Assembly: GCF_900089605.1 (NCBI RefSeq)
Contig: NZ_LT594324.1
Span: 6,386,001 to 6,450,000, forward strand
Source: Micromonospora narathiwatensis
Lineage (GTDB): Bacteria > Actinomycetota > Actinomycetes > Mycobacteriales > Micromonosporaceae
DNA length: 64,000 nucleotides
Reading direction: 5' to 3'
A program made the translations under genes and the position numbers. A model generated the notes under the pieces. It had not been told where the DNA came from. It ran no database searches and worked only from the letters and a program-made list of their open reading frames with translations. Of the stretch, positions 52,660 through 60,236 are shown piece by piece. Within the stretch, counting starts at the first letter, position 1. Every line of letters begins with the position of its first letter.

Positions 52660-53241
52660 CTAGGCGGCAGCCGGGGGCGCGGGCCGGCTCCGTAACAGGG
52701 CGTCCAGGGCGTCCATGATCCATTCCCAGGTCTGCGCGGTGTCCGGGGCGCTGTGTTCGAACCCGCCGCCCAGCTCCAGGCTGACGTAGCCGTGGAAGAC
52801 GCTGCCCAGCAGCCGGACGGCGTGTGTCTGGTCCGGCTCCGTCAGGTCGTAGCCGCGCAGGATCGCCCGGGTGAGCTGGGCGTGCCGGCCGCCGGCACTG
52901 GCGGCCGCCGTCTCCGGGGCGAGCCGGAGTTGGGCCGCGGCGTAGCGGCCGGGATGCTCCCGGGCATAGTCCCGGTAGACGTTGGCGAGGGCGGTCAGGG
53001 CGTCCCGGCCGGCCCGCCCGGCCACGGCGTCGGCGGCGAGGGCGGCCATCTCGTCCAGGGCGAGCAGGGCGATCCGGGTCCGCAGGTCCTGGGAGTTCCG
53101 TACGTGCGAGTACAGGCTCGCGACCGTGACGTCGAAGCGCCGGGCGAGCGCCGAGACGGTCACCTGGTCGAAGCCGACCTCGTCGGCGAGCTCGGCGCCC
53201 GCCAGGGTCAGGCGTTCCGCGGTCAGCCCTGCGCGTGCCAT
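52660..53241 (-). CDS. TetR-family transcriptional regulator
   Basis: The 193-residue protein has an N-terminal TetR helix-turn-helix (LTLAGAELADEVGFDQVTVSALARRFDVTVASLYSHVRNSQDLRTRI) and a C-terminal TetR_C domain of the WHG/33 type (LLGSVFHGYVSLELGGGFEHS). ATG 53241 is preceded by GAGGAGG. A perfect 21-bp palindrome in the divergent promoter (53276-53296) is the likely operator, so it may control itself and the FBP-domain gene. An MMPL remnant adjoins its 3' end, hinting that its original target transporter has been lost. Confidence 0.9.
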   Translation of the reverse strand: MARAGLTAERLTLAGAELADEVGFDQVTVSALARRFDVTVASLYSHVRNSQDLRTRIALLALDEMAALAADAVAGRAGRDALTALANVYRDYAREHPGRYAAAQLRLAPETAAASAGGRHAQLTRAILRGYDLTEPDQTHAVRLLGSVFHGYVSLELGGGFEHSAPDTAQTWEWIMDALDALLRSRPAPPAAA

Positions 53242-53275
53242 GGTCCTCCTCACACTGCCAAAACCAATTATGTGT

Positions 53276-53296
53276 TTGCCTAAAGCCTTTAGGCAA
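53276..53296. promoter_or_regulatory. Perfect palindromic operator between tetR and the FBP gene
   Basis: TTGCCTAAAG (53276-53285), one central C, and CTTTAGGCAA (53287-53296) form a 21-bp perfect palindrome. TAGCTT (53299-53304) just after it is a likely -10 for the plus-strand gene at 53313. Confidence 0.8.
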
Positions 53297-53312
53297 GCTA
53301 GCTTAGCCGCTC

Positions 53313-53804
53313 ATGACGCCCCTCACCGAGCAGGACATCCGTGCCGCCTTCGTCAACTGCAGCAAGGGCGAGGCCAAGCGCCTGACCGTCCCACGTGATC
53401 TGGCTGACCGGCCCTGGGACGACCTGGACTACCTGGGCTGGCGAGATCCGCGGGCGCCGGACCGCGCCTACCTGGTCACCGTCCTGGACGGCCGGCCGAC
53501 CGCCCTCGCGCTGCGCTGCCCCACCCCCACCGCCCGGCAGCCACGACGCACCATGTGCGCGATGTGCCTCACCACCCCGACGAGCGGCGTCTCGCTGATG
53601 GTCGCCCGCAAGGCCGGGAAGGCCGGGCAGCAGGGCAACTCCGTGGGCACCTACCTCTGCAGCGACCTGGCCTGCTCCCTCTACCTGCGCGGCAAGAAGG
53701 ACGCCGGGGCCGGCGCGCGGCTCCCCGAGTCGCTCACCCTGGAGGAGAAGATCCAGCGAACCATGGGCAACCTCGCCGGCTTCATCGCCACGGTGACCGC
53801 GTGA
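53313..53804 (+). CDS. FBP-domain (elongation factor G-binding/FusB-like zinc finger) protein
   Basis: The 163-residue product has a helical N-terminal half and a C-terminal treble-clef zinc finger with CAMC (about 88-91) and LCSDLAC (about 115-121), as in the FBP domain of fibronectin/EF-G-binding proteins. FusB-type members free EF-G from fusidic acid and rescue translation. It is divergent from tetR with the palindromic operator in its promoter, so it may be under TetR control. The start at ATG 53313 lies 8 nt after TAGCTT. Confidence 0.82.
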   Translation: MTPLTEQDIRAAFVNCSKGEAKRLTVPRDLADRPWDDLDYLGWRDPRAPDRAYLVTVLDGRPTALALRCPTPTARQPRRTMCAMCLTTPTSGVSLMVARKAGKAGQQGNSVGTYLCSDLACSLYLRGKKDAGAGARLPESLTLEEKIQRTMGNLAGFIATVTA

Positions 53805-53877
53805 CCCCGGGCGACCGTGCTGACGAATCCGGGCGCCGACCGTACCTTCGCGGGTACGGTCGGCGCCCGGCGGACGC

Positions 53878-56010
53878 CTACGACGCCGCCGGTATCCGCT
53901 CGACCGGCGGGGCCGCGACCGGCCGGACCGCCGGCCGGGCCAGGGCGCTCGGCCACCAGGTACGGCGGCCCAGGTGCAGCGCCAGCGCCGGGACGAGCAG
54001 GCTGCGGACCAGGAACGTGTCGAGCAGCACCCCGACGCCGATGATCACGGCCGTCTGCACGGACGGCACCAGCGGCAGCACGCTCAGCGCGCCGAACGTG
54101 GCCGCGAGGACCACGCCCGCGCTGGTGATCACCCCACCGGTCACCGTCAGCGCGTGCAGCACACCCCGGCGGTGCCCGAGCCGCGCGGTCTCCTCCCTCG
54201 CCCGGGTGCTCAGAAAGATGGTGTAGTCCACGCCGAGGGCCACGAGGAACAGGAACGTCTGTAGCGGGATCCCGACGAACAGCTTCGGGTAGCCCATCGC
54301 GTCGAGGATCAGCCCGGCCGCGCCCAGCGCGGCGACGTAGGACAGGACCACGCTGGCCAGCAACAGCAGCGGCGCGACCAGCGCCCGCAACAGCACCACC
54401 AGGATGACGAGGACAACCGCCAGCACCAGCGGCCCCACGAGCCAGTTGTCCCGGTCGACGGTCCGTTTCTCGTCGATCAGGTACGCGGTGTCCCCGCCGA
54501 CGACGGCCTGCGCCCCCGGCACGGCGTGCACCGTGGCACGTAGCCGCCCGACGGTGTCCAACGCCGCGTCGCTGTCCGGCGTGTCCACTAGGACCGCCGC
54601 GATGCGCACCCACCGGCCGTCCGCCGAGGGTTCCGGCTCGCCCACCTCGGCAACCCCCGGCACGGTACGCGCGGCGGCCACCACCTGCCCGGCCGGTCCG
54701 GCGGCGGCCAGGATCTCCGCCGGGGCGACCGACCCCCTCGGGTAGTGCGCCTCGATCATCCGCTGGCCGGTGACCGAACCGACCTCCTTGGTGAACGACT
54801 CGTCGTGCGGCATGCCGATGCTCAGGTTCACCATGCCGAAGCTCAACGCCACCAGCACCGCCGCCGTACCCAGCCACACCGTGCGGGGGCGCCGGCCGAC
54901 GAACCCGGCGATCCGCCGCCACACCCCGTGCTCGGCCGCCACGTCGAACCCGACCGCGTCCGGTGAGTAGCGCGGCACGAACGGCCAGAACAGCCACCGA
55001 CCGAAGAGGACCAGCACGGCCGGCAGCAGCGTGGTCATGGCCAGCAGCGCCGCCACGATCCCGACCGCGCCGACCGGCCCGAGCCCCCGGGTGGACGGCA
55101 GTTGCGCGGCGAGCAGACACAGCAGCCCGAGCGCGACGGTCGCCGCCGACGCGCCGATCGCGCCGACCGACCGGCGCAACGCGACCGCCATCGCCGCGTG
55201 CCGGTCGACGTGCCGGCGCAGCTCCTCCCGGTAGCGGGCGATGAGCAGCAGCGCGTAGTCCACGCCAACGCCGAAGACCAGCACGGTCAGGATGCTCTGG
55301 CTCTGGAAGTCCACGGCCAGCCCGGCATGCTTGGCCAGCAGGTACACCACCGCGCTGGCGAGCTGGTTGGCCAGCGCCACCGTGACCAGCGGGATCAACC
55401 ACAACACCGGACTGCGGTACGTGACGAGCAGCAGCAACGCGACCGTGGCGGCGGTCGCCAGCAGCAGCGTGGTGTCCATGCCGGCGAACGCGTCGAAGAC
55501 ATCGTCCTCACCGCCGGCCGGACCGGTCAGCGCCGTCCGCAAACCCTCGGGTACGCCATCGGTGAGCCGCTGCTTGATGTCCGACACCGCGTCGGCGCGC
55601 TGGTCGGCGTCCCCGGCGACGGGAAAGGAGAGCAGCAGCGCCCGCCCGTCGTCGCTGGCCATCGGCGGGGACACCTGGCCGCCGTCGGCGTACCCGGAAA
55701 AGGCCGCGCGGTCGGCGTCGACCTTGGCGCGGTCGGCGGCGGTGAGCCCGGCCTCGCGGACGTAGACAGCGACGGCCAGGGGCTTCCGCGAATCCGGGAA
55801 CGCCTGCTCCGCCCGTTGCACCGCCCGGCTGGCCTCGGCGGTGGCGGGCAGCGCGCCGAGGGCGTCGTTGTCCTGCACCTCGGTCAGCTTCAGCGCCAAC
55901 GGCCCGGCCACCGCGACGAGGACGAGCCAGAAGACGAGCACCGCGTACTTGCTGCGGCGGCCGGACGGCACGCCAGCCAGCCCGGTCACCTTTTGCCTGG
56001 TCGTGGTCAT
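53878..56010 (-). CDS. MMPL/RND-family transporter
   Basis: The 710-residue protein has about 11-12 membrane helices in two repeats, each with a large extracytoplasmic loop, and family motifs FGVGVDYALLLIARYREELRR (first repeat) and LGVDYTIFLSTRAREE (second), containing the proton-relay Asp-Tyr pairs. Actinobacterial MMPL proteins export lipids or drugs using the proton gradient. ATG 56010 (MTTTRQKV) is chosen behind AAGGA; the frame upstream crosses the promoter region. A GGTAGCACCACC-type operator lies about 60-95 nt upstream, the same as before the two-component genes. Confidence 0.9.
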   Translation of the reverse strand: MTTTRQKVTGLAGVPSGRRSKYAVLVFWLVLVAVAGPLALKLTEVQDNDALGALPATAEASRAVQRAEQAFPDSRKPLAVAVYVREAGLTAADRAKVDADRAAFSGYADGGQVSPPMASDDGRALLLSFPVAGDADQRADAVSDIKQRLTDGVPEGLRTALTGPAGGEDDVFDAFAGMDTTLLLATAATVALLLLVTYRSPVLWLIPLVTVALANQLASAVVYLLAKHAGLAVDFQSQSILTVLVFGVGVDYALLLIARYREELRRHVDRHAAMAVALRRSVGAIGASAATVALGLLCLLAAQLPSTRGLGPVGAVGIVAALLAMTTLLPAVLVLFGRWLFWPFVPRYSPDAVGFDVAAEHGVWRRIAGFVGRRPRTVWLGTAAVLVALSFGMVNLSIGMPHDESFTKEVGSVTGQRMIEAHYPRGSVAPAEILAAAGPAGQVVAAARTVPGVAEVGEPEPSADGRWVRIAAVLVDTPDSDAALDTVGRLRATVHAVPGAQAVVGGDTAYLIDEKRTVDRDNWLVGPLVLAVVLVILVVLLRALVAPLLLLASVVLSYVAALGAAGLILDAMGYPKLFVGIPLQTFLFLVALGVDYTIFLSTRAREETARLGHRRGVLHALTVTGGVITSAGVVLAATFGALSVLPLVPSVQTAVIIGVGVLLDTFLVRSLLVPALALHLGRRTWWPSALARPAVRPVAAPPVERIPAAS

Positions 56011-56070
56011 GACGTCGATCCTTCGGCCGGCAGCGGTCGAAAACAGCAGTGCCAGATCCCGAACGCCGGT

Positions 56071-56103
56071 GGTGGTAGCACCACCGGAGTTCTCGTGCCC
56101 AGG
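56071..56103. promoter_or_regulatory. Dyad operator between MMPL and sigma genes (copy 1)
   Basis: CCGGTGGTG-GTAG-CACCACCGG (56066-56087) is a perfect 9-bp dyad and is followed by GTGCCCAGG (56095-56103). A closely similar arrangement occurs at 57636-57666 before a histidine kinase gene. Confidence 0.65.
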
Positions 56104-56161
56104 CGCAACCCGCGGAGCAGGACGTGGCGTGACTATCTCGAATCGGGGATAGGAGGCTCGC

Positions 56162-56671
56162 ATGAGCGATCGCGACACGGCGTTCGCGGAATATTTCGCC
56201 GCGAGGTCGGACGCGATGCGTGGCACCGCGTACCTGCTGTGCGGGGACTGGCACCGGGCGCAGGACCTGGTCCAGACCGCGTTCACGAAGCTCTACCTGG
56301 TCTGGAACCGGGTTTCCCGGCATGAGGTGCTCGACGCCTACGTACGGCAGATCCTGGTCCGGACCTTCCTCGACGAGCGGCGGCGGGGCTGGTGGCGCCG
56401 CGAACGGGTGGGCGCGGAGGACGCCGAACGACCCGCACCGCCCGAATCGCCGGAGAACCGGTTGGTGATGCTCCAGGCGCTTGCCGCCCTGGCGCCACGC
56501 CAGCGGGCCGTGCTGGTGCTCCGCTACTGGGAGGACCTGTCGATCGAGGAGACCGCAGCGCTGCTGGGCTGCTCGCCCGGAACGGTGAAGAGCCAAGCCG
56601 CCCGTGGCCTCGAAAACCTGCGCGGCCTTCTACAGCCCACGTACAGCGCGATCGAAAAGGGGGCCCGATGA
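56162..56671 (+). CDS. SigE-family RNA polymerase sigma factor
   Basis: The 169-residue product has region 2 (YLLCGDWHRAQDLVQTAFTKLYLVWNRV) and region 4 (LAALAPRQRAVLVLRYWEDLSIEETAALLGCSPGTVKSQAARGLENLR), the SigE-like class. ATG 56162 follows AGGAGG at 6 nt. It overlaps a membrane protein gene by 4 nt, like the cassettes at 12.1 and 37.1 kb. Divergent from the MMPL gene with about 150 bp and the dyad operator between them. Confidence 0.9.
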   Translation: MSDRDTAFAEYFAARSDAMRGTAYLLCGDWHRAQDLVQTAFTKLYLVWNRVSRHEVLDAYVRQILVRTFLDERRRGWWRRERVGAEDAERPAPPESPENRLVMLQALAALAPRQRAVLVLRYWEDLSIEETAALLGCSPGTVKSQAARGLENLRGLLQPTYSAIEKGAR

Positions 56672-57513
56672 ACGGGCAAGAGTTGCGCGAGGCGCTCCGC
56701 CACGAGATGGCGTCCGTCGCCCCGCCGCCACCACTGGACACGGCCGCCGCGCTCGGCGCCGCACGGCGTGCCCGCGCGCGTCGGCGTACCGGATGGGCCT
56801 GCGCCGGGAGCGCGGCCGTGGTGCTCGCGGTCGCTGGCGTCGCCACAGTCGGCACCGCCGGGGCCGGCATCCCCGCGGGTGCCGGCGGCGCGAATCCGGC
56901 ACCCATTCCGGGCCCGACCGGCGAAACCGCCGAGCCGTGGCCGACCGGACCGGACGGCCGCCCGCAGCAGGACCGGACGGCGAAGGCCGGCGACCGGTAC
57001 GAGCAGGGGGTTCGGCTGCTCAACGAGCTCATCGCCGTGGTGCCGGACGGGTACACCGTGCCGGAGAATCCGGCGACCCCGCCCGTCGGCGAAGATCCGC
57101 CGCGCAGCAGCCAGGCACAGTTCGAGGAGAAGGCGAACGGCATCGAGGTGTGGAGCTACACGTCCGCGGCCACCGTCGCCAAGGGAGACCGGACCGGGCG
57201 CGTGCTCGTCAAGGTGTACACCCACGGGAACACGCTCAAGACCGAACCGTGCGCGCTGGCCCGGCAGTTCTGGGGCATGGCGGGCCAGTGCCAGGTGGTG
57301 ACCGTCGGCAGCGCGAAGATCGGGGTGGTCGTCCGTCCCACCATCGACCGGCGCTTTGAACAGTGGTCGGCCTACCGGCACCCGGACGGGGTGGTCACCT
57401 TCGTCGCGCAGAGCCTGTTCTACGGCAACCCCGAGCAGGGGCTGGAGGAACTGCCGTTCACCGTGCCGCAACTGGCGGCCCTCGCCATGGACGAACGGTT
57501 CCACCTCCAGTGA
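56668..57513 (+). CDS. Single-TM partner protein of SigE-family sigma factor
   Basis: The 281-residue product has a roughly 45-residue cytoplasmic N terminus with basic run RARARRRT, one membrane helix (about 47-67), a Pro/Gly-rich linker and an extracytoplasmic domain of about 180 residues with two cysteines (EPCALARQFW, GQCQVV). No zinc anti-sigma motif. Its gene overlaps the sigma stop (ATGA). By position it is the sensor or antagonist of the sigma factor; not homologous by eye to the partners at 12.6 and 37.6 kb beyond general layout. Confidence 0.6.
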   Translation: MNGQELREALRHEMASVAPPPPLDTAAALGAARRARARRRTGWACAGSAAVVLAVAGVATVGTAGAGIPAGAGGANPAPIPGPTGETAEPWPTGPDGRPQQDRTAKAGDRYEQGVRLLNELIAVVPDGYTVPENPATPPVGEDPPRSSQAQFEEKANGIEVWSYTSAATVAKGDRTGRVLVKVYTHGNTLKTEPCALARQFWGMAGQCQVVTVGSAKIGVVVRPTIDRRFEQWSAYRHPDGVVTFVAQSLFYGNPEQGLEELPFTVPQLAALAMDERFHLQ

Positions 57514-57542
57514 CCAGGTGACAGCCGACGCTGTCCATCGTG

Positions 57543-57593
57543 GGGTTCTCCTCGTCGGGCGGCCACCAGAGGGTTGAGCCCGGCGAGGAACCC
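57543..57593 (+). terminator. Imperfect hairpin after the third sigma cassette
   Basis: GGGTTCTCCTCGTCGGGC (57543-57560) pairs with GCCCGGCGAGGAACCC (57578-57593) with a small bulge; a second hairpin GGCTTC/GAAGCC (57594-57607) follows. Confidence 0.55.
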
Positions 57594-57635
57594 GGCTTCA
57601 CGAAGCCACGTGAGGGCGGCACCACGGGCAACGGG

Positions 57636-57666
57636 GGCGGTAGCACCACCGATTTCGGTGCCCAGG
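57636..57666 (+). promoter_or_regulatory. Operator-like sequence before the histidine kinase gene (copy 2)
   Basis: GGCGGTAGCACCACCG followed by GGTGCCCAGG, matching 15 of the first 16 and the last 9 bases of copy 1 at 56071-56103. It sits 19-49 nt before GTG 57685, and CAGAAT (57673-57678) between them is a plausible -10. Confidence 0.6.
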
Positions 57667-57684
57667 TGGGCGCAGAATAGCCCG

Positions 57685-58986
57685 GTGGACAGCTCCCTCC
57701 GTACCGTCTGGCAGCAGATCAGGCCGGGCGCGGTCGCCGCCGTGCAGGGCCTGGCCGTGGCCCTGCTCGGCCTGACCGCCAACGTGGCGCTGTTCGTGCT
57801 GTCGGTGGTCTCCCTCGCGCTCATCCCCGTGTTCGGCATCGGGTTCGCGCTGTTTCCGGCGGTGACCGTGCTGGTGCGGGCGTCGCTGACCCTGCAACGG
57901 CGGCTGAGCCGGTGGGGGCCGGTGCCGATCGCGTCGCCGTACCGGCCGGTGCCCGCCGGTGCCCGGTTCGGCACCTGGCAGCGCTTCCGGTGGGTGGTCA
58001 CGGACGTGGCGACCTGGCGGGACTTCGCCTGGCTGATCCCCGGCGCGATCACCGGCGGCGCGTGCCTGCTGGCGTTCGCGCTGCCCGTGTACGGCCTCGA
58101 AGGCGTCCTGCTCGTGCCGCTGGCGCTCTACCTGACCATCGACTGGTACGGCTACGGCGTGTTCTGGCCGATGGACAACATCGTCAAGGCGTGGCTCGCC
58201 GCGCCGCAGGGCTTGCTGATCCTCGCCGGCGGGCTGGCCGTCGCACCCTGGCTGCTGTGGCTGCACTTCCGGTTCGCCGGCTTCTTCCTCGCCCCCACCC
58301 GGGCGCAGGAACTGGCCCTGCGGGTCGAGCACCTCGCCGCCACCCGCGCCGACACTATCGACACCCAGGCCGCCGAGCTACGCAGAATCGAACGCGACCT
58401 GCACGACGGGGCGCAGGCCCGGCTGGTCGCGCTGCGGATGAGCATCGGCCTGGCCGAACAACTCATGGCCGACGACCCGGCGGCGGCGCAACGGCTGCTC
58501 AGCGAGGCGCAGGAGAGCAGCGGCCACGCCCTCGCCGAGCTACGCGACCTCGTCCGCGGCATCTACCCGCCCGTACTCGCCGAACGGGGTCTGGACGGGG
58601 CGGTGCAGGCGCTCGCCCTGGCCGTACCGCTGCCCGTCGACGTCGAGGTGCGGCTGCCCGGCAACCCACCCGCGGCGGTCGAATCCGCGGCGTACTTCGC
58701 GGTCGCCGAGGCGTTGACCAACGTCACCAAACACAGCGGCGCGGGCCGTGCGTGGATCCGAATTCTCTTTGAGAACGGCTTGCTGACCATGCTGGTCGGC
58801 GACGACGGTCGCGGCGGGGCCACCGTGGACGTGGGGACCGGCCTGGCCGGGGTACGCCGCCGGCTGGCCGCCTTCGATGGCACGATGAGCGTGACGAGTC
58901 CGCCCGGCGGACCCACCGTCGTGACCATGGAGCTGCCGTGCGAGTTGTCATCGCCGAAGACCTCGCCCTCCTCCGGGACGGGCTGA
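57685..58986 (+). CDS. Sensor histidine kinase (HisKA_3, NarL-partner type)
   Basis: The 433-residue protein has about four to five N-terminal membrane helices interrupted by a sensor-like domain common in actinobacterial kinases, then a HisKA_3 dimerisation helix with the phospho-accepting H240 in ERDLHDGAQARLVALRM, and an HATPase domain with N box EALTNVTKHS, GDDGRGG and GTGLAGVRRRL. GTG 57685 lies 6 nt after CAGAAT. Its 3' end overlaps the response regulator gene by 49 nt. The shared operator suggests the system also controls the neighbouring MMPL or sigma genes. Confidence 0.9.
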   Translation: MDSSLRTVWQQIRPGAVAAVQGLAVALLGLTANVALFVLSVVSLALIPVFGIGFALFPAVTVLVRASLTLQRRLSRWGPVPIASPYRPVPAGARFGTWQRFRWVVTDVATWRDFAWLIPGAITGGACLLAFALPVYGLEGVLLVPLALYLTIDWYGYGVFWPMDNIVKAWLAAPQGLLILAGGLAVAPWLLWLHFRFAGFFLAPTRAQELALRVEHLAATRADTIDTQAAELRRIERDLHDGAQARLVALRMSIGLAEQLMADDPAAAQRLLSEAQESSGHALAELRDLVRGIYPPVLAERGLDGAVQALALAVPLPVDVEVRLPGNPPAAVESAAYFAVAEALTNVTKHSGAGRAWIRILFENGLLTMLVGDDGRGGATVDVGTGLAGVRRRLAAFDGTMSVTSPPGGPTVVTMELPCELSSPKTSPSSGTG

Positions 58987-59582
58987 CCCGCATCCTCGAC
59001 GCGTACGGGTGCAAGGTGGTCGAGGCCGTCGCCGACGGGCCATCCGTGCTGCCGGCACTCACCCGGCACCGCCCCGACGTCGCCGTCCTCGACGTACGCC
59101 TGCCACCCACCTTCACCGACGAAGGCCTACAGGCAGCACTCGCGGCCCGCGCGCAGATCCCCGGGCTGCCGATCCTCGTGCTGTCCCAACACGTCGAGCA
59201 GCTCTACGCGCGGGAACTCCTCGCCGACCGGGCCGGGGGAGTCGGCTACCTGCTCAAGGACCGGGTGTCCAACGTCGGCCAGTTCATCGACGCGGTGCAG
59301 CGGGTGGCCGGCGGCGGCATGGTGATGGACCCCGAGGTGGTGTCGCAGCTGCTGGCGCGCAACAGCGGGGCGGAGCGGCTTTCCGGTCTCACCGCTCGGG
59401 AGCGGGAGGTGTTGGGGCTGATGGCCGAGGGGCGGTCGAACGCGGCGATCGCGGGGCGGATGTTCGTGACCGAGAAGGCGGTCAGCAAGCACATCAACAA
59501 CATCTTCAGCAAGCTGGGAATGCCGCCGTCGGAGGACGACAACCGGCGGGTGCTGGCGGTGCTCGCGTACCTGAACGGATGA
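58938..59582 (+). CDS. NarL/FixJ-family response regulator
   Basis: The 214-residue product has a receiver domain (E7-D8, phospho-acceptor D52 in VAVLDVRLPP, GYLLKDRV lysine) and a LuxR-type helix-turn-helix (LTAREREVLGLMAEGRSNAAIAGRMFVTEKAVSKHINNIFSKLG). GTG 58938 lies 49 nt inside the kinase gene in another frame, giving strong coupling. The GGTAGCACCACC dyad found upstream of the kinase gene and in the MMPL/sigma intergenic region is a reasonable binding-site candidate. Confidence 0.93.
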   Translation: MRVVIAEDLALLRDGLTRILDAYGCKVVEAVADGPSVLPALTRHRPDVAVLDVRLPPTFTDEGLQAALAARAQIPGLPILVLSQHVEQLYARELLADRAGGVGYLLKDRVSNVGQFIDAVQRVAGGGMVMDPEVVSQLLARNSGAERLSGLTAREREVLGLMAEGRSNAAIAGRMFVTEKAVSKHINNIFSKLGMPPSEDDNRRVLAVLAYLNG

Positions 59583-59654
59583 GAGTCAGGCGGCCAACGG
59601 AACGCCCTTGAACACCTCGCGTCGGTGCCAGGTGACGTGCGCGATGTTGGAAAC

Positions 59655-60080
59655 CTACGGCATCGCTGTTGATGCGAGATTGAGCCGGAGTTCCTCGATC
59701 ACGGCCAACGCTTCCTCCTCTTCGACGTGGTTAGCCCACTGGAGGCGCCACGCCGACTCGTCCGCGAGGATCACATTGAGCGCCTGTATGGCCAAGCCTC
59801 GGAGCGATGGGTTGACCCGACTGCCCCCTCGGCCGAGGAGAAAGCGTGGAGCGTAGGCCGATTCTGAGACCGGCGTACCGGTGAGCAACTGAAGTGCGGT
59901 TGCGGCCGCCGCGACCGCCCGAGCGGCCTCGCCCGCCGTGAGGGCCCGCCCGGCCAAGACGGCTGTGTCGAGGGTGCGGCGCACAAGCTCGGCGCGTTGG
60001 CCATGAGGTGCCGCCTCGAGGGCGGCGCACCACTCGACCGCGTCGTCGTTGTCGAACGGACCGAGCTGCCAGGTCGCCAT
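59655..60080 (-). CDS. DUF4259 family protein
   Basis: The 141-residue product begins MATWQLGPFDNDDAVEWCAAL, the N-terminal motif of DUF4259 (GPFDND.A.D/EW), and is otherwise a small helical protein with a hydrophobic WANHVEEEEALAVIEELR tail. Function unknown. GAGGAGGAA lies before ATG 60080. It is divergent from the methyltransferase operon and may mark the border of the restriction-modification island. Confidence 0.8.
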   Translation of the reverse strand: MATWQLGPFDNDDAVEWCAALEAAPHGQRAELVRRTLDTAVLAGRALTAGEAARAVAAAATALQLLTGTPVSESAYAPRFLLGRGGSRVNPSLRGLAIQALNVILADESAWRLQWANHVEEEEALAVIEELRLNLASTAMP

Positions 60081-60223
60081 CGTTCCTCCTCTGACTGCCG
60101 TAACCAAACCACATCCACGACGGGCGCTTACGTCCTGGCTCGGTTGTGGCTCGGCCTCGTTTCGGCCGCGCTAGCGCGCCGATGCTCTCGGTGAGCCTAT
60201 TTTCAAGATCGATAACTCCGCGG

Positions 60224-60236
60224 TATGCTCCTGCCA
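60224..60236 (+). promoter_or_regulatory. Leaderless promoter of the methyltransferase gene
   Basis: TATGCT (60224-60229) precedes ATG 60236 by 6 nt. Confidence 0.6.
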
